Notes: generated from the sequence alone by a model not told the origin. 64,000 bases of DNA from Ancylobacter polymorphus (GCF_022836935.1 NZ_CP083239.1:620001-684000), one strand, 5' to 3'; positions 33,765 to 41,133 are shown, counted from the stretch's first letter. Program-made: numbers and translations.

Positions 33765-34538
33765 ATGAACCGCACGGTCTTTTTCGACCGGGTGCGAGCG
33801 AGGCCGTTTGGCGGTTCGCTCTCCCAGCCGCAGGTCGAGGGCCTAACCGCCATTCTCGACGCGGCCGAGCGACACAGCGTGAAGGACACGCACCACGTCG
33901 CCGACATCCTGGCGCAGGTCCACCACGAGACGGGCGGCTACATGCTCGGCATCAAGGAGACTGTGTACGCCTCTCACACGGATAAGAACCCCTCCGATGC
34001 GACGGTTAAGGCGCGCCTTGAGGCAGCGTGGGCCAAGGGGCGGCTGTCTTGGGTGAAGACGCCGTATTGGCGCGATGGGTGGTTCGGGCGCGGGCCGATC
34101 CAGATCACGCACCTCGACAACTATCGGAAGTTCGAGAAGCGCCTCGGCATCCCGCTCACGAAAAATCCGAGCCTTGCCCTGGATCCGGTGCATGGCGCTG
34201 ATATCGCCGTCGTGGGCATGTCGGAAGGCTTATTCACCGGCAAGAAGCTCGCCGACTTCAAGTTTCCCGCCGCTCTTAGTGCCCAGCCCAAGGACCACCC
34301 GCGCCGCATCGTGAACGGGGCGGATGGGACTGACAGCACCATCGCCAAGACTCACGCCGACTTCTATGCGGCGCTAGAGGCGGCTGGATGGGGGAAGGCT
34401 ACAGCAACAATCACCCCGCCTCCGCCGGAGAGGGACTATTACACGCCAGCCGATGTTCATCCGCCTGCGGCGCAGCCGTCATGGCTGGCTAATCTGGTTT
34501 CTGCTCTCATCGCCATCTTCAAGAGGAGCGCCAAATGA
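33765..34538 (+). CDS. Endolysin, glycoside hydrolase 19-like
   Basis: A 257-residue lysin. VHHETGG supplies the catalytic glutamate (E64 region), followed by a GWFGRGPIQITHLDNYRKFEKRLGIP segment typical of GH19/lysozyme-like phage lysins with a substrate-binding RG-PIQIT loop. The last 20 residues (SWLANLVSALIAIFKRSAK) form a hydrophobic, positively charged tail that could associate with membranes. The stop overlaps the first holin-like gene. It cleaves peptidoglycan at lysis. Confidence 0.85.
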   Translation: MNRTVFFDRVRARPFGGSLSQPQVEGLTAILDAAERHSVKDTHHVADILAQVHHETGGYMLGIKETVYASHTDKNPSDATVKARLEAAWAKGRLSWVKTPYWRDGWFGRGPIQITHLDNYRKFEKRLGIPLTKNPSLALDPVHGADIAVVGMSEGLFTGKKLADFKFPAALSAQPKDHPRRIVNGADGTDSTIAKTHADFYAALEAAGWGKATATITPPPPERDYYTPADVHPPAAQPSWLANLVSALIAIFKRSAK

Positions 34539-34738
34539 CCGGCGCATTCGCGCGCATCCTGATGCGAGTCATCGCCGGGGCGCTGCTTTACAAGGGCTAT
34601 ATCGCGGCCAGCGACGCCGAGTATTTCGGCGGCGACCCGGAAGTGGCCATGGTCGCAGAGATGGCGCTTGGCGGCCTTGTGTGGGCCGCTGCCGAGGTGT
34701 GGTACCGCATCGCCAAGCGCATGGGATGGCCGACGTGA
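34535..34738 (+). CDS. Holin-like small membrane protein
   Basis: A 67-residue protein, start overlapping the endolysin stop by four bases. Two hydrophobic segments (ARILMRVIAGALLYKGYIA and VAEMALGGLVWAAAEVWY) with a basic end are consistent with a small two-span holin. Its position inside the lysis cassette supports this. Not proven. Confidence 0.6.
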   Translation: MTGAFARILMRVIAGALLYKGYIAASDAEYFGGDPEVAMVAEMALGGLVWAAAEVWYRIAKRMGWPT

Positions 34739-35124
34739 GCATCGTCGGCTGGCTCACTGGCGGCGTCATCAGCCAGCTGACCGGCCCGCTGGAGCGAGCG
34801 TATCAGGCCAAGCTAGCGGCGGACACTGACGCCAAGAAGCTGCAATCCGAGCAGCAGATCGCGTTCTTCCAAGGCCAGATATCGCTCGCGACAGCCGCAG
34901 CGAGCAATGACAAGTGGTACTCCATCCGCTCGCTTATGGGCTTCTGCGCACTGTCCTACGTGGCCAAGATCGTGGTGTGGGACACCGTGCTGCAGTTGGG
35001 GGTGACGAAGGACCCAGGCGTGCAGGTGACCGGCATCGTGATGACGGTCATCGGGTTCTATTTCGGGAGCAAGGCGGCCTCTGACATCGCCGGCAAGTTC
35101 CTAGCCGCCATGGGCCGCAAATGA
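34726..35124 (+). CDS. Membrane protein resembling 3-TM holin
   Basis: A 132-residue protein from ATG 34726 (GTG 34735 also possible), overlapping the preceding gene. N-terminal half is a soluble helical piece (QAKLAADTDAKKLQSEQQIAF). The C-terminal half has hydrophobic spans SLMGFCALSYVAKIVVW and VTGIVMTVIGFYFGSKA. This matches the plan of phage 3TM-superfamily holins of Alphaproteobacteria. Overlaps the next gene. Confidence 0.6.
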   Translation: MADVSIVGWLTGGVISQLTGPLERAYQAKLAADTDAKKLQSEQQIAFFQGQISLATAAASNDKWYSIRSLMGFCALSYVAKIVVWDTVLQLGVTKDPGVQVTGIVMTVIGFYFGSKAASDIAGKFLAAMGRK

Positions 35125-35429
35125 CGATCACCGAACTGGAAAGGCTCGCCGTGGTCGAGAACGAAGTGCGCCACCTCAACGACAAGCACGACGATTTCCG
35201 GGACGAGGTTCGCGGGGAGTTCCGTTCCGTGCGCAGTGACGTGGCGTCGGTCAACGACAAGATCGACCGCATCGAGACACTGCTGACGCAGGCGCAGGGC
35301 GCATTGTTTGTGACCCGCATCGGCTGGCTCGGCATTGCGCGCGTGACCGGATGGGCTGGCGCCGTCGCCGCGTTCGGATTCTATGCATGGGAGAAGATGG
35401 CAGCCATCATCGCTGCCATGCCGCGGTAG
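35121..35429 (+). CDS. Coiled-coil membrane protein, lysis accessory (XhlA-like)
   Basis: A 102-residue protein with an N-terminal coiled coil (VENEVRHLNDKHDDFRDEV, DKIDRIETLLTQ) and a C-terminal membrane span (VTGWAGAVAAFGFYAWEKM). This arrangement resembles haemolysin XhlA/holin-associated proteins. Last gene of the lysis cassette before a candidate promoter. Confidence 0.6.
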   Translation: MTITELERLAVVENEVRHLNDKHDDFRDEVRGEFRSVRSDVASVNDKIDRIETLLTQAQGALFVTRIGWLGIARVTGWAGAVAAFGFYAWEKMAAIIAAMPR

Positions 35430-35451
35430 CCGTCACGCCGCTCCAATTTGT

Positions 35452-35505
35452 GACAACTCCGGCCAATCTTGCGGATTGCCGCCGCTTGCCGCTGCCGACG
35501 CCTAT
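35452..35505 (+). promoter_or_regulatory. Upstream element, copy B of a duplicated phage control sequence
   Basis: Same elements as at 6901-6954: GACAACTCCGGCCAA (35452-35466), ATTGC (35475-35479), GCCGCTGCCG (35488-35497), CGCCTAT (35499-35505). TTGCCG (35476-35481) and GCCTAT (35500-35505) are 18 bases apart. It lies upstream of the serine protease gene. Confidence 0.5.
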
Positions 35506-35554
35506 CTGGCCGCAGAAGGTCGCGGCGTGGTGCCGGGCCTCAGAGGGCTTGGGC

Positions 35555-36181
35555 ATGCGCTACGGTATGATGGCCATCGCAGTGGCCGCTTCTGTTGTCT
35601 TCGGCGGCCTCTCTTATGCCGCCTATCGTGACATGCCGGCGCCGCCGGCAGCATCTTTCTCGGTCAAGATCGACTTCGCCGACGGCCACGGATCTGGTGC
35701 GCACATCGGCAGTGGCTACATCGTCACGGCTGCGCACGTCGCTGACGGGCGCGAGGTCAAGGTTGTCACTGACACCGGCGTCACCCGCGAAGCCAAGGTG
35801 CTGTGGTCGAACAAAGACTACGACGTCGCGCTGCTTCGCATTGATGACTTCGCCGATGTGCAGTCGGTGACGCTGTCCTGCGAGCCGCTGGCGCCCGGCT
35901 CACACTATGTGGCTTACGGCAACCCTGGCAGCGTCGATTTCGTGCGCGCGGCTGGAGAAGTCGTCGGTAAGGCCGAGAGGCGCGGCCCGTGGGCCGAGGT
36001 TGTCACGGTCAACGGCACCATCGTGCAAGGCATGTCAGGCGGCGGCGTGCTCGTGAGTGGCCGGCTGGCCGGCATCACCGTAGGCGTCCAGAGCGTCGCG
36101 CTCGGCGGCATGTTCCCTTCAATCACCGGGTTCGGCTTCGTCGTGCCCGGCTCTGCCATTTGCGGCCTCATGGGTCGCTAG
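35555..36181 (+). CDS. Phage-encoded trypsin-like serine protease
   Basis: A 208-residue protein from ATG 35555 (AGAGGG at 35542-35547). A hydrophobic N-terminal stretch (MAIAVAASVVFGGLSYAAY) is a signal or membrane anchor. The S1/HtrA-type triad is complete: H61 in TAAHVAD, D90 in DYDVALLRID, S161 in QGMSGGGV. It lacks a PDZ domain. It probably acts in the periplasm, perhaps on host or invading-phage proteins. It has its own candidate promoter and terminator, separate from the lysis genes. Confidence 0.85.
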   Translation: MRYGMMAIAVAASVVFGGLSYAAYRDMPAPPAASFSVKIDFADGHGSGAHIGSGYIVTAAHVADGREVKVVTDTGVTREAKVLWSNKDYDVALLRIDDFADVQSVTLSCEPLAPGSHYVAYGNPGSVDFVRAAGEVVGKAERRGPWAEVVTVNGTIVQGMSGGGVLVSGRLAGITVGVQSVALGGMFPSITGFGFVVPGSAICGLMGR

Positions 36182-36184
36182 TTC

Positions 36185-36221
36185 TGCCCGCTGCCGAGAG
36201 GTGGCGGGCACCTATTTTTTT
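36185..36221 (+). terminator. Strong terminator after the protease gene
   Basis: TGCCCGCTGCC (36185-36195) pairs with GGTGGCGGGCA (36200-36210) with two G-U pairs around a GAGA loop, followed by seven T (36215-36221). It ends the late transcription unit. Confidence 0.88.
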
Positions 36222-36243
36222 GTCCTGATGATGGAGGGGGAAG

Positions 36244-36501
36244 ATGGACTGGTTTATCATATTTGCTCTCAGCTTGGAGCCGCTGACTTTCTGGACAGCC
36301 TGGTACGTGATCGGTCTTCTGTTTATTGGACTCGTCGAGTATCGAAACATCCGCGCCGGTTTTGATTACACATCGTCCGACTTGGCCGGAAATCTCCTTG
36401 CGGCGACGCTAGGCCCGTTATCTGTTGCAGTTTTTCTTTCCGTATGGGCGTTTCGCAGCGGCAGCAAATGCAAGGTCCTCATCAAGGGCCGTCGCGCGTG
36501 A
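36244..36501 (+). CDS. Small two-span membrane protein, unknown
   Basis: An 85-residue protein with GGAGGGGG just before ATG 36244. Hydrophobic spans: FIIFALSLEPLTFWTAWYVI plus GLLFIGLVEY, and LLAATLGPLSVAVFLSVWAF. Ends with a basic tail. It opens a new operon after the terminator and overlaps the phosphoesterase start (GTGA). Function not recognised. Confidence 0.65.
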   Translation: MDWFIIFALSLEPLTFWTAWYVIGLLFIGLVEYRNIRAGFDYTSSDLAGNLLAATLGPLSVAVFLSVWAFRSGSKCKVLIKGRRA

Positions 36502-37769
36502 TCACCTTCACAGACGAAGACCTCGCCATCTGCGTCGCAGCATTCCGCGAGCACGGCAACAAGCAGGCGGCGGCGGACGCTCTCGGCATGACGCGAGACT
36601 CGATGCGCCGCCGCCTCGCTCGCGCTGCGGAGCGCGGCATGCTCGGTACAGAACCGGTGCTGCCGGGCTACGCCATCCAGAGCATCGCCAGCAAGCAGGG
36701 CGACGCATGGGTGCGACAGACCCGCGAGCATGGCGAGGTGTTCGCCGTCCCCGCCGGCCAGTCCATCAAGGGCATTTCGGCGCTGGTGGATCCAGAGGGG
36801 CGGGAAGTCCTGAAGTGGGTGAAGACAGGGGCCGAGCGCACGCCGATCGACTGGGCAGCCCAACTGCAGGAAGCGTTCAAGAACTACGAGCCGAAGGGCT
36901 ACCCGCTCGCGCCGCCCGATCTTACAACACTGCCGACCGGCCGTCGTTTGACGTTTACGCCGTTGCCGGATCTGCATGTCGGCCTCAAAGCGTGGGCCGG
37001 TGAGACCGGCACCAACTGGGATCTCACAATCGCCGAGCGCGTCATTTCAGAAGCGATCGACGAGCTTGTCAGCCGCACGCCACCAAGCAAGAGAGCCATC
37101 GTTCTCGGTGGCGGTGATTTGCTGCACAGCGACACCAACGAGAACAAGACGGCCCGCAGCGGCAACGTGCTTGACGTGGACGGGAGGTACGATAAGTGCC
37201 TGGATGTCGCCGAGCGGCTGGTGGTTCGGGCTATCGATGCGCACCTGTTGCGGCACGAGCTCGTTACCGTTCGCATTCTGAAGGGTAACCACGACGAGCA
37301 CGCCGCCGTTGCTGTCGCGCACTTCCTGAAGGGGCACTATCGCAACGAGCCGCGCGTCACTGTCGATACCGATGCCAGCCTGTTTTTTTGGTATCGCTTC
37401 GGCCGGGTGATGATCGGCGCGACGCACGGCCACGAGGCCAAGATCCGCGACATGCCGGCCATCATGGCGCATCGGCGGGCCGAGGATTGGGGCGCCACCA
37501 AGTTCCGGTACATCCACGGCTTCCACCTGCACCACTCGGCGAAGTTCGCCACCGAAGGCGGCGGGTGCATCTCCGAAGTGCACCAGACGCCTACGCCCCA
37601 GGACGCGTGGCATTACGGCTCTGGGTTCCTGTCCGGCCGGTCGCTTCAGAGCATCACCTATGACGCTTTCATGGGCGAGGTCGGGCGCACGCGCGTCGCT
37701 ATCGTGGACGGGATGCCGCCCGAAGCCGCCAACGACAATGAACCCATCAACGAGAGGAGCGTGGGGTGA
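36498..37769 (+). CDS. Phage metallophosphoesterase with N-terminal HTH
   Basis: GTG 36498 overlaps the upstream stop; the product has 423 residues. Residues 5-50 look like a helix-turn-helix (DLAICVAAFREHGNKQAAADALGMT). The calcineurin-like fold follows with metal ligands in PDLHVG (D158, H160), GGGDLLHSD (D207), GNHDEH (263-268), ATHGHE and a HGFHLHH loop. This is a well-known phage family, sometimes compared with SbcD/MRE11, so a DNA nuclease or repair role is possible. The C-terminus has the AANDN motif. Confidence 0.85.
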   Translation: MITFTDEDLAICVAAFREHGNKQAAADALGMTRDSMRRRLARAAERGMLGTEPVLPGYAIQSIASKQGDAWVRQTREHGEVFAVPAGQSIKGISALVDPEGREVLKWVKTGAERTPIDWAAQLQEAFKNYEPKGYPLAPPDLTTLPTGRRLTFTPLPDLHVGLKAWAGETGTNWDLTIAERVISEAIDELVSRTPPSKRAIVLGGGDLLHSDTNENKTARSGNVLDVDGRYDKCLDVAERLVVRAIDAHLLRHELVTVRILKGNHDEHAAVAVAHFLKGHYRNEPRVTVDTDASLFFWYRFGRVMIGATHGHEAKIRDMPAIMAHRRAEDWGATKFRYIHGFHLHHSAKFATEGGGCISEVHQTPTPQDAWHYGSGFLSGRSLQSITYDAFMGEVGRTRVAIVDGMPPEAANDNEPINERSVG

Positions 37770-37969
37770 CCATCCTCGACGACATCAAGGCCGGACGCCT
37801 CACACTGGATGAGGCCCGCGAGAAGGCACGTCGCCGCATCCGGCGCAGCGAAACCATCGGCAACATCATTGTCGGCCTGCTCGTCAGCCTGTCGCTGTTC
37901 GCGGTGCTGGCCTGGCAGATCATTCTGCCCGTCATCGGGCTTCTTTGGGTAATGGGAGGTTTGGGGTGA
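37766..37969 (+). CDS. Small single-span membrane protein
   Basis: A 67-residue protein overlapping both neighbours. A charged helix (DDIKAGRLTLDEAREKARRRI) precedes a hydrophobic segment (IIVGLLVSLSLFAVLAWQIILPVIGL). The overlaps support expression; function unknown. Confidence 0.6.
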   Translation: MTILDDIKAGRLTLDEAREKARRRIRRSETIGNIIVGLLVSLSLFAVLAWQIILPVIGLLWVMGGLG

Positions 37970-38307
37970 ATCAGGAGACGAAAGAGATGAAGACGTTCGA
38001 TACGCTCATTGACGAGTTGTTCAAGCGCGACGTGAAGGTGAGTCTGGCCGTAATGTCTGGACGCCTTGGTCGCGCCCACTACAAAGCGGTGGTGGAAACT
38101 GCCACGAGTCTAGAATTGTCTTCATCTTGGCCGGTCTTTCAGTTCACCATCTTAGGCCAAAGCATGGACGACGTCGTGAGCGGCATTGAGGAGCGGCTGC
38201 CACTCGTCGAGCCCATTATCAAGGCACGCGAGGAGCACAAGGCCCGCCAGTGGAGGGAATTTGAGGGGCGCGGCGCCCATGACGCTGTGCCCAAGGAGGC
38301 CGCATGA
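37966..38307 (+). CDS. Hypothetical phage protein
   Basis: GTG 37966 has GGGAGG at 37954-37959 and overlaps the upstream stop; ATG 37987 is the alternative. The 113-residue product is a soluble mixed alpha/beta protein with a FDTLIDELFKRDVKVSL start and an acidic helical end (IIKAREEHKARQWREFEG). No domain is recognised. It is less GC-rich than its neighbours in the middle. Overlaps the DUF1937 gene by four bases. Confidence 0.6.
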   Translation: MNQETKEMKTFDTLIDELFKRDVKVSLAVMSGRLGRAHYKAVVETATSLELSSSWPVFQFTILGQSMDDVVSGIEERLPLVEPIIKAREEHKARQWREFEGRGAHDAVPKEAA

Positions 38308-38834
38308 CCAACCAGACCGCAGCCCGCATCGCGCGGGGCTATGACGAGGCGCAGAAGGGCGCGACTGGCATAGTTACCAAGGAAAACACGGCCTACTGCA
38401 CCAACCCACTGGAGCAGTACGCAGCCGCGTTCAACGCCGCAGAGGCCGCCAACGACAACGCCGACATCCACCCCGCCGAACTGGCGGGACTCGTCGGCAA
38501 GGCGGTGTATGTGGCCACACCCTACACGAAGTACGTCCATGGCCACGACGCAGCCGCCTATGACGCGGCTGAGGTGACGGCGCGGCTGATGGAGCTCGGC
38601 ATCGCGGCGTTCTCACCGATTGCCCATGCGCATCAAGTCGCGCGCGTGGGGAGGCTCAACAAGATCGATGCTGACTTCTGGCAGCGAATGGACGCTCCGT
38701 GGGTGCGGCTCGCCGAAGCATGCGTGGTGGTGAAAATGCCCGGCTGGGAAGAGAGCGCCGGGGTGCAGCACGAAATCGCGGAGTTCCGCGCCGCCGGCAA
38801 GCCGGTGGTGTTCATGGCTTGGGGGATGGGGTGA
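38304..38834 (+). CDS. DUF1937 protein (nucleoside deoxyribosyltransferase-like fold)
   Basis: A 176-residue protein. After a variable N-terminus with an AANDN motif, residues about 60-176 match DUF1937: VYVATPYTKYVHGHDAAAY, AFSPIAHAHQVA, FWQRMDAPWV, and GVQHEIAEFRAAGKPVVFM. The fold is related to nucleoside 2-deoxyribosyltransferases, which exchange bases on nucleosides, so a nucleotide-pool or base-modification role is plausible. Close to a dNMP kinase gene in the same operon. Confidence 0.82.
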   Translation: MTNQTAARIARGYDEAQKGATGIVTKENTAYCTNPLEQYAAAFNAAEAANDNADIHPAELAGLVGKAVYVATPYTKYVHGHDAAAYDAAEVTARLMELGIAAFSPIAHAHQVARVGRLNKIDADFWQRMDAPWVRLAEACVVVKMPGWEESAGVQHEIAEFRAAGKPVVFMAWGMG

Positions 38835-39001
38835 GCAACAAAGCCACGGGCGAACCCCTGAAGGGCGGTGCCGAGCAGGATGCGTTGACCGGGTGGCGGC
38901 GTTTCCTCTCGTGGCGCGCCGGTGAGCGCAAAGCGGCCAAGACCAGCTTCTGGCGGCGCGTGCGCCGCAAGCCGATCGAGATGGGGGAAGATGATGAATG
39001 A
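38831..39001 (+). CDS. Small basic phage protein
   Basis: GTG 38831 overlaps the DUF1937 stop (GTGA). The 56-residue product is Arg/Lys-rich with TGWRRFLSWRAGERKAAK, a pattern I associate with small basic proteins of Rhizobiales prophages. It overlaps the next gene. Possibly nucleic-acid binding by charge. Confidence 0.55.
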   Translation: MSNKATGEPLKGGAEQDALTGWRRFLSWRAGERKAAKTSFWRRVRRKPIEMGEDDE

Positions 39002-39212
39002 CTTCGAGATCGTGACCACCCGGCGCGTGGTCGACAACGACGGCAATTGCGACGACATCGAAGTGCGCCCGGATGTCGATGCTCTCGGCTTGGTCGAGAT
39101 TTTTTGCAGGGAGACCGGCGCAAGCTACGTGATGCTCCCGGCACAAGCGCGGCTCATCGGCCAAGCCTTGGAGCTGTGCGCAGGCGAGGTGGAGGCAGCC
39201 AATGCTCCGTAA
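38994..39212 (+). CDS. Small acidic phage protein
   Basis: ATG 38994 is preferred to 38991 by its distance from GGGGGAAG. The 72-residue product is acidic, with a beta-alpha look (FEIVTTRRVVDNDGNCDDIEV). Overlaps both neighbours. Function unknown. Confidence 0.6.
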   Translation: MNDFEIVTTRRVVDNDGNCDDIEVRPDVDALGLVEIFCRETGASYVMLPAQARLIGQALELCAGEVEAANAP

Positions 39213-39483
39213 GGGCCAGAAGGTCGCCTGCATCAGCACCGCCGAGCTCGGCATGCTTGGCTATGGCGACGAGCGATACCCCACCCAGGGCGAGACCTAC
39301 ACCATCCGCGACATCGTCGTGGACCATTTCGGCGCGGAGGGCGTGTTGCTGGACGAGATCCGCAACGACCGGCTGCCGTACCGCGTCGGCGACAAGATCG
39401 TGGATTTCGAGAAACCGTTCGCGTCCTGGCGGTTCCGACCGCTGGTGGAGAGCGAGCAGACCAAAGAGATGGAGGCGGTGTGA
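39202..39483 (+). CDS. Small phage protein, SH3-like appearance
   Basis: A 93-residue protein whose start lies inside the preceding gene. It begins LRKGQKVACIS and has a YPTQGETYTIRDIVV strand and a FASWRFRPLVE segment; this resembles small beta-barrel proteins common in alphaproteobacterial phages. Function unknown. Confidence 0.65.
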   Translation: MLRKGQKVACISTAELGMLGYGDERYPTQGETYTIRDIVVDHFGAEGVLLDEIRNDRLPYRVGDKIVDFEKPFASWRFRPLVESEQTKEMEAV

Positions 39484-39767
39484 TGGGCAAGCTGCACGAT
39501 GTGGCAGAGCGGCTGCTGAACGTGATGCGGCGGCGCAACGGGCTGCCGGACACAACGCTGGAAAACATGCTGCCGGAGCACCGCGCCGAATGGCTGGAGG
39601 ATGCTCGCGCCGCCGTGGAGGCGATGCGGGAGCCTGACGATGGCATGATTGATGCCATGGCCGGATGGTCAGGTGACGACTTTGAGGGAACTGGCGAGCC
39701 CGATCGCCAAGCTTGGCGCGCAGCCATCGACGCCATTCTCGCGGAGGACACCAATGGGCATCGCTGA
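39483..39767 (+). CDS. Small helical phage protein
   Basis: ATG 39483 is 7 bases after GGAGG (39471-39475) and overlaps the upstream stop; GTG 39480 is too close. The 94-residue product has a VAERLLNVMRRR helix, a LPEHRAEWLEDARAAVEAMREP helix and a WRAAIDAILAE end. This pattern recurs in phages as short helical proteins. Function unknown. Overlaps the kinase gene. Confidence 0.62.
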   Translation: MGKLHDVAERLLNVMRRRNGLPDTTLENMLPEHRAEWLEDARAAVEAMREPDDGMIDAMAGWSGDDFEGTGEPDRQAWRAAIDAILAEDTNGHR

Positions 39768-40428
39768 GGACTTCTACGCCGCAGTGGGCGACAAGGATGC
39801 GCCTGGCTTCGTCGTTCCGCCGGGCATGCGGCTCACCGTGAACGCCAGCCCACCCGCCAACGACAACCGCCCCCAGCCGCGCCGCCTGCCACCGGTCGTG
39901 GCATTCAGCGCGCCGGCCGGTGGCGGCAAGTCGACGGCGGCCCGCCACCTCGTCACGATGCATGGCTACACGCTGGTGAAGTTCGCCGGGCCGTTGAAAG
40001 ACATGTGCCGCGCTATCGGGATGACAGAGTCTCAGATTGAGGGAGAGCACAAGGAACTCCCGTCGCGAATGCTGCAGGGCAAATCGCCACGACAGTTCAT
40101 GCAGCTTCTCGGCACAGAGTTCGGAAGGGACCTAATCGGCCCAGGCCTTTGGTCGTCGCTGTGGCAGCACCGTGCACTGCAGGCTATTGACCAGGGGGGC
40201 CGGGTCGTGTGCGACGACATGCGCTTCGCCAATGAGGAAGCCGGCGTACGCCAGCTTGGGGGAATCGTCGTTCGCCTTGAGGGCCGGGGAGGCATTGCCG
40301 GCGGGCATGCATCCGAGGCTTACCGCCCGCGCGCCTCGGCGACGGTGTGGAACGGTGAGGGTGCGGATCTGGCCGCAGGGCTGGACGTCATGCTGGAGGC
40401 GTGGGGCGACATGCAGGAGGCGGCGTGA
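39754..40428 (+). CDS. Deoxynucleotide monophosphate kinase
   Basis: A 224-residue kinase from ATG 39754 (GGAGG at 39743-39747). P-loop APAGGGKST at residues 53-61, then VKFAGPLKDMCRAIGM and a LGTEFGRDLIGPGLW segment, and DDMRFANEEAGV, all typical of phage dNMP kinases of the T4 gp1/T5-like type. It supplies deoxynucleoside diphosphates for phage DNA, possibly including modified ones. The N-terminal linker carries the PANDN motif. Confidence 0.85.
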   Translation: MGIAEDFYAAVGDKDAPGFVVPPGMRLTVNASPPANDNRPQPRRLPPVVAFSAPAGGGKSTAARHLVTMHGYTLVKFAGPLKDMCRAIGMTESQIEGEHKELPSRMLQGKSPRQFMQLLGTEFGRDLIGPGLWSSLWQHRALQAIDQGGRVVCDDMRFANEEAGVRQLGGIVVRLEGRGGIAGGHASEAYRPRASATVWNGEGADLAAGLDVMLEAWGDMQEAA

Positions 40429-40622
40429 TGGACCAAATGATATATGCCGTCGGCGCCGCGCACTTAGTGGTATATAGCGTCGTCGGAGGCACCTTGATCT
40501 TGGTGTATGCCGGTTCTCAGGCTATCGAATGGGCTTTACCGCGACTTCGGCTCAAGCGTGAGTTTTTGGCGTTTGCGGTGCACCGATACAAAAAGCGCCG
40601 GGCAGAAGGCAGGATGTGGTGA
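40428..40622 (+). CDS. Small membrane protein, unknown
   Basis: ATG 40428 follows AGGAGG (40415-40420) and overlaps the kinase stop. The 64-residue product has a hydrophobic span (VGAAHLVVYSVVGGTLILVYAG) and a strongly basic C-terminus (RYKKRRAEGRMW). Function unknown. Confidence 0.6.
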   Translation: MDQMIYAVGAAHLVVYSVVGGTLILVYAGSQAIEWALPRLRLKREFLAFAVHRYKKRRAEGRMW

Positions 40623-40831
40623 CTCAAGACAGCGAACTGCGATTCATCAAGGACGCCGCCTTCGACGAGGCCAGCAAGATCGTCGAGGGCCTTCTACGTT
40701 CAGGTGACCCGGCCATATTCGCTGCAGCCGAGAAGAATCCTGATGGCTCAGTCAATCAGGTGAAATTAGCGCAGGCCATGCTGCGCACCACCATCCGGCT
40801 CGCCGCCGATATCAGGTCCGGCAAGCTATAG
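40616..40831 (+). CDS. Small helical phage protein
   Basis: GTG 40616 (GAAGG at 40605-40609) or GTG 40619. The 71-residue product is helical with LRFIKDAAFDEASKIVEGLL and a QAMLRTTIRLAADIRSGKL end. It is the last gene of the rightward accessory operon, followed by a terminator. Function unknown. Confidence 0.6.
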   Translation: MVTQDSELRFIKDAAFDEASKIVEGLLRSGDPAIFAAAEKNPDGSVNQVKLAQAMLRTTIRLAADIRSGKL

Positions 40832-40840
40832 CCCACACCA

Positions 40841-40871
40841 CCCCGTCGCCCTAACCGGCGGCGGGGTTTTT
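40841..40871 (+). terminator. Terminator closing the accessory operon
   Basis: CCCCGTCGCC (40841-40850) pairs with GGCGGCGGGG (40857-40866), one G-U pair, followed by TTTTT (40867-40871). It overlaps the end of the convergent RHH gene. Confidence 0.85.
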
Positions 40872-41039
40872 CTTTGCCCCAGAGCGCCTCGCGGCCTCTT
40901 CCCGCTCGAGCTTCTCCTCGATCGCCTCCCGGATGAAGGAGGCCATGCGGTTCGGGCCAACGATCGCCTCAATGCGGCTGCGATGCTCGTCGGTGAGACG
41001 AACCTTGGTTTCCTTCACATGCAGCGGCGGGCGACCCAT
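40851..41039 (-). CDS. Ribbon-helix-helix DNA-binding regulator
   Basis: A 62-residue protein from ATG 41039 (minus strand): MGRPPLHVKETKVRLTDEHR then RIEAIVGPNRMASFIREAIEEKLEREE, i.e. a beta strand (KETKVRLT) and two helices with the FIREAIEEKL pattern of Arc/MetJ/CopG-type repressors. An in-frame ATG at 41114 would add 25 residues with a poor composition. A TTGACA box (41075-41070) places transcription only a few bases before ATG 41039, so the mRNA may be nearly leaderless. Repeated GGGGACGG sites upstream suggest it represses its own gene and the divergent small gene. Confidence 0.75.
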   Translation of the reverse strand: MGRPPLHVKETKVRLTDEHRSRIEAIVGPNRMASFIREAIEEKLEREEAARRSGAKKNPAAG

Positions 41040-41047
41040 CCGTGCGC

Positions 41048-41133
41048 GACTATCCGTCCCCGGAAAGTTTGTCAAATCTCCCCCTCCATAACCGTCCCCT
41101 CTTATTGACACCATAACCGGGGACGGTTAGGGT
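41048..41133. promoter_or_regulatory. Divergent promoters with repeated GGGGACGG operators
   Basis: Plus strand: TTGACA (41105-41110), 8 bases, GGGGACGG (41119-41126), then TAGGGT at 41128. Minus strand: TTGACA (41075-41070), 8 bases, GGGGACGG (41061-41054), then TAGTCG from 41052. A third copy lies at 41099-41092 (minus). The octamer sits at the same place in both spacers, as expected for a shared repressor. Copies 2 and 3 form a 10-bp inverted repeat (41090-41099/41119-41128). Confidence 0.65.
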
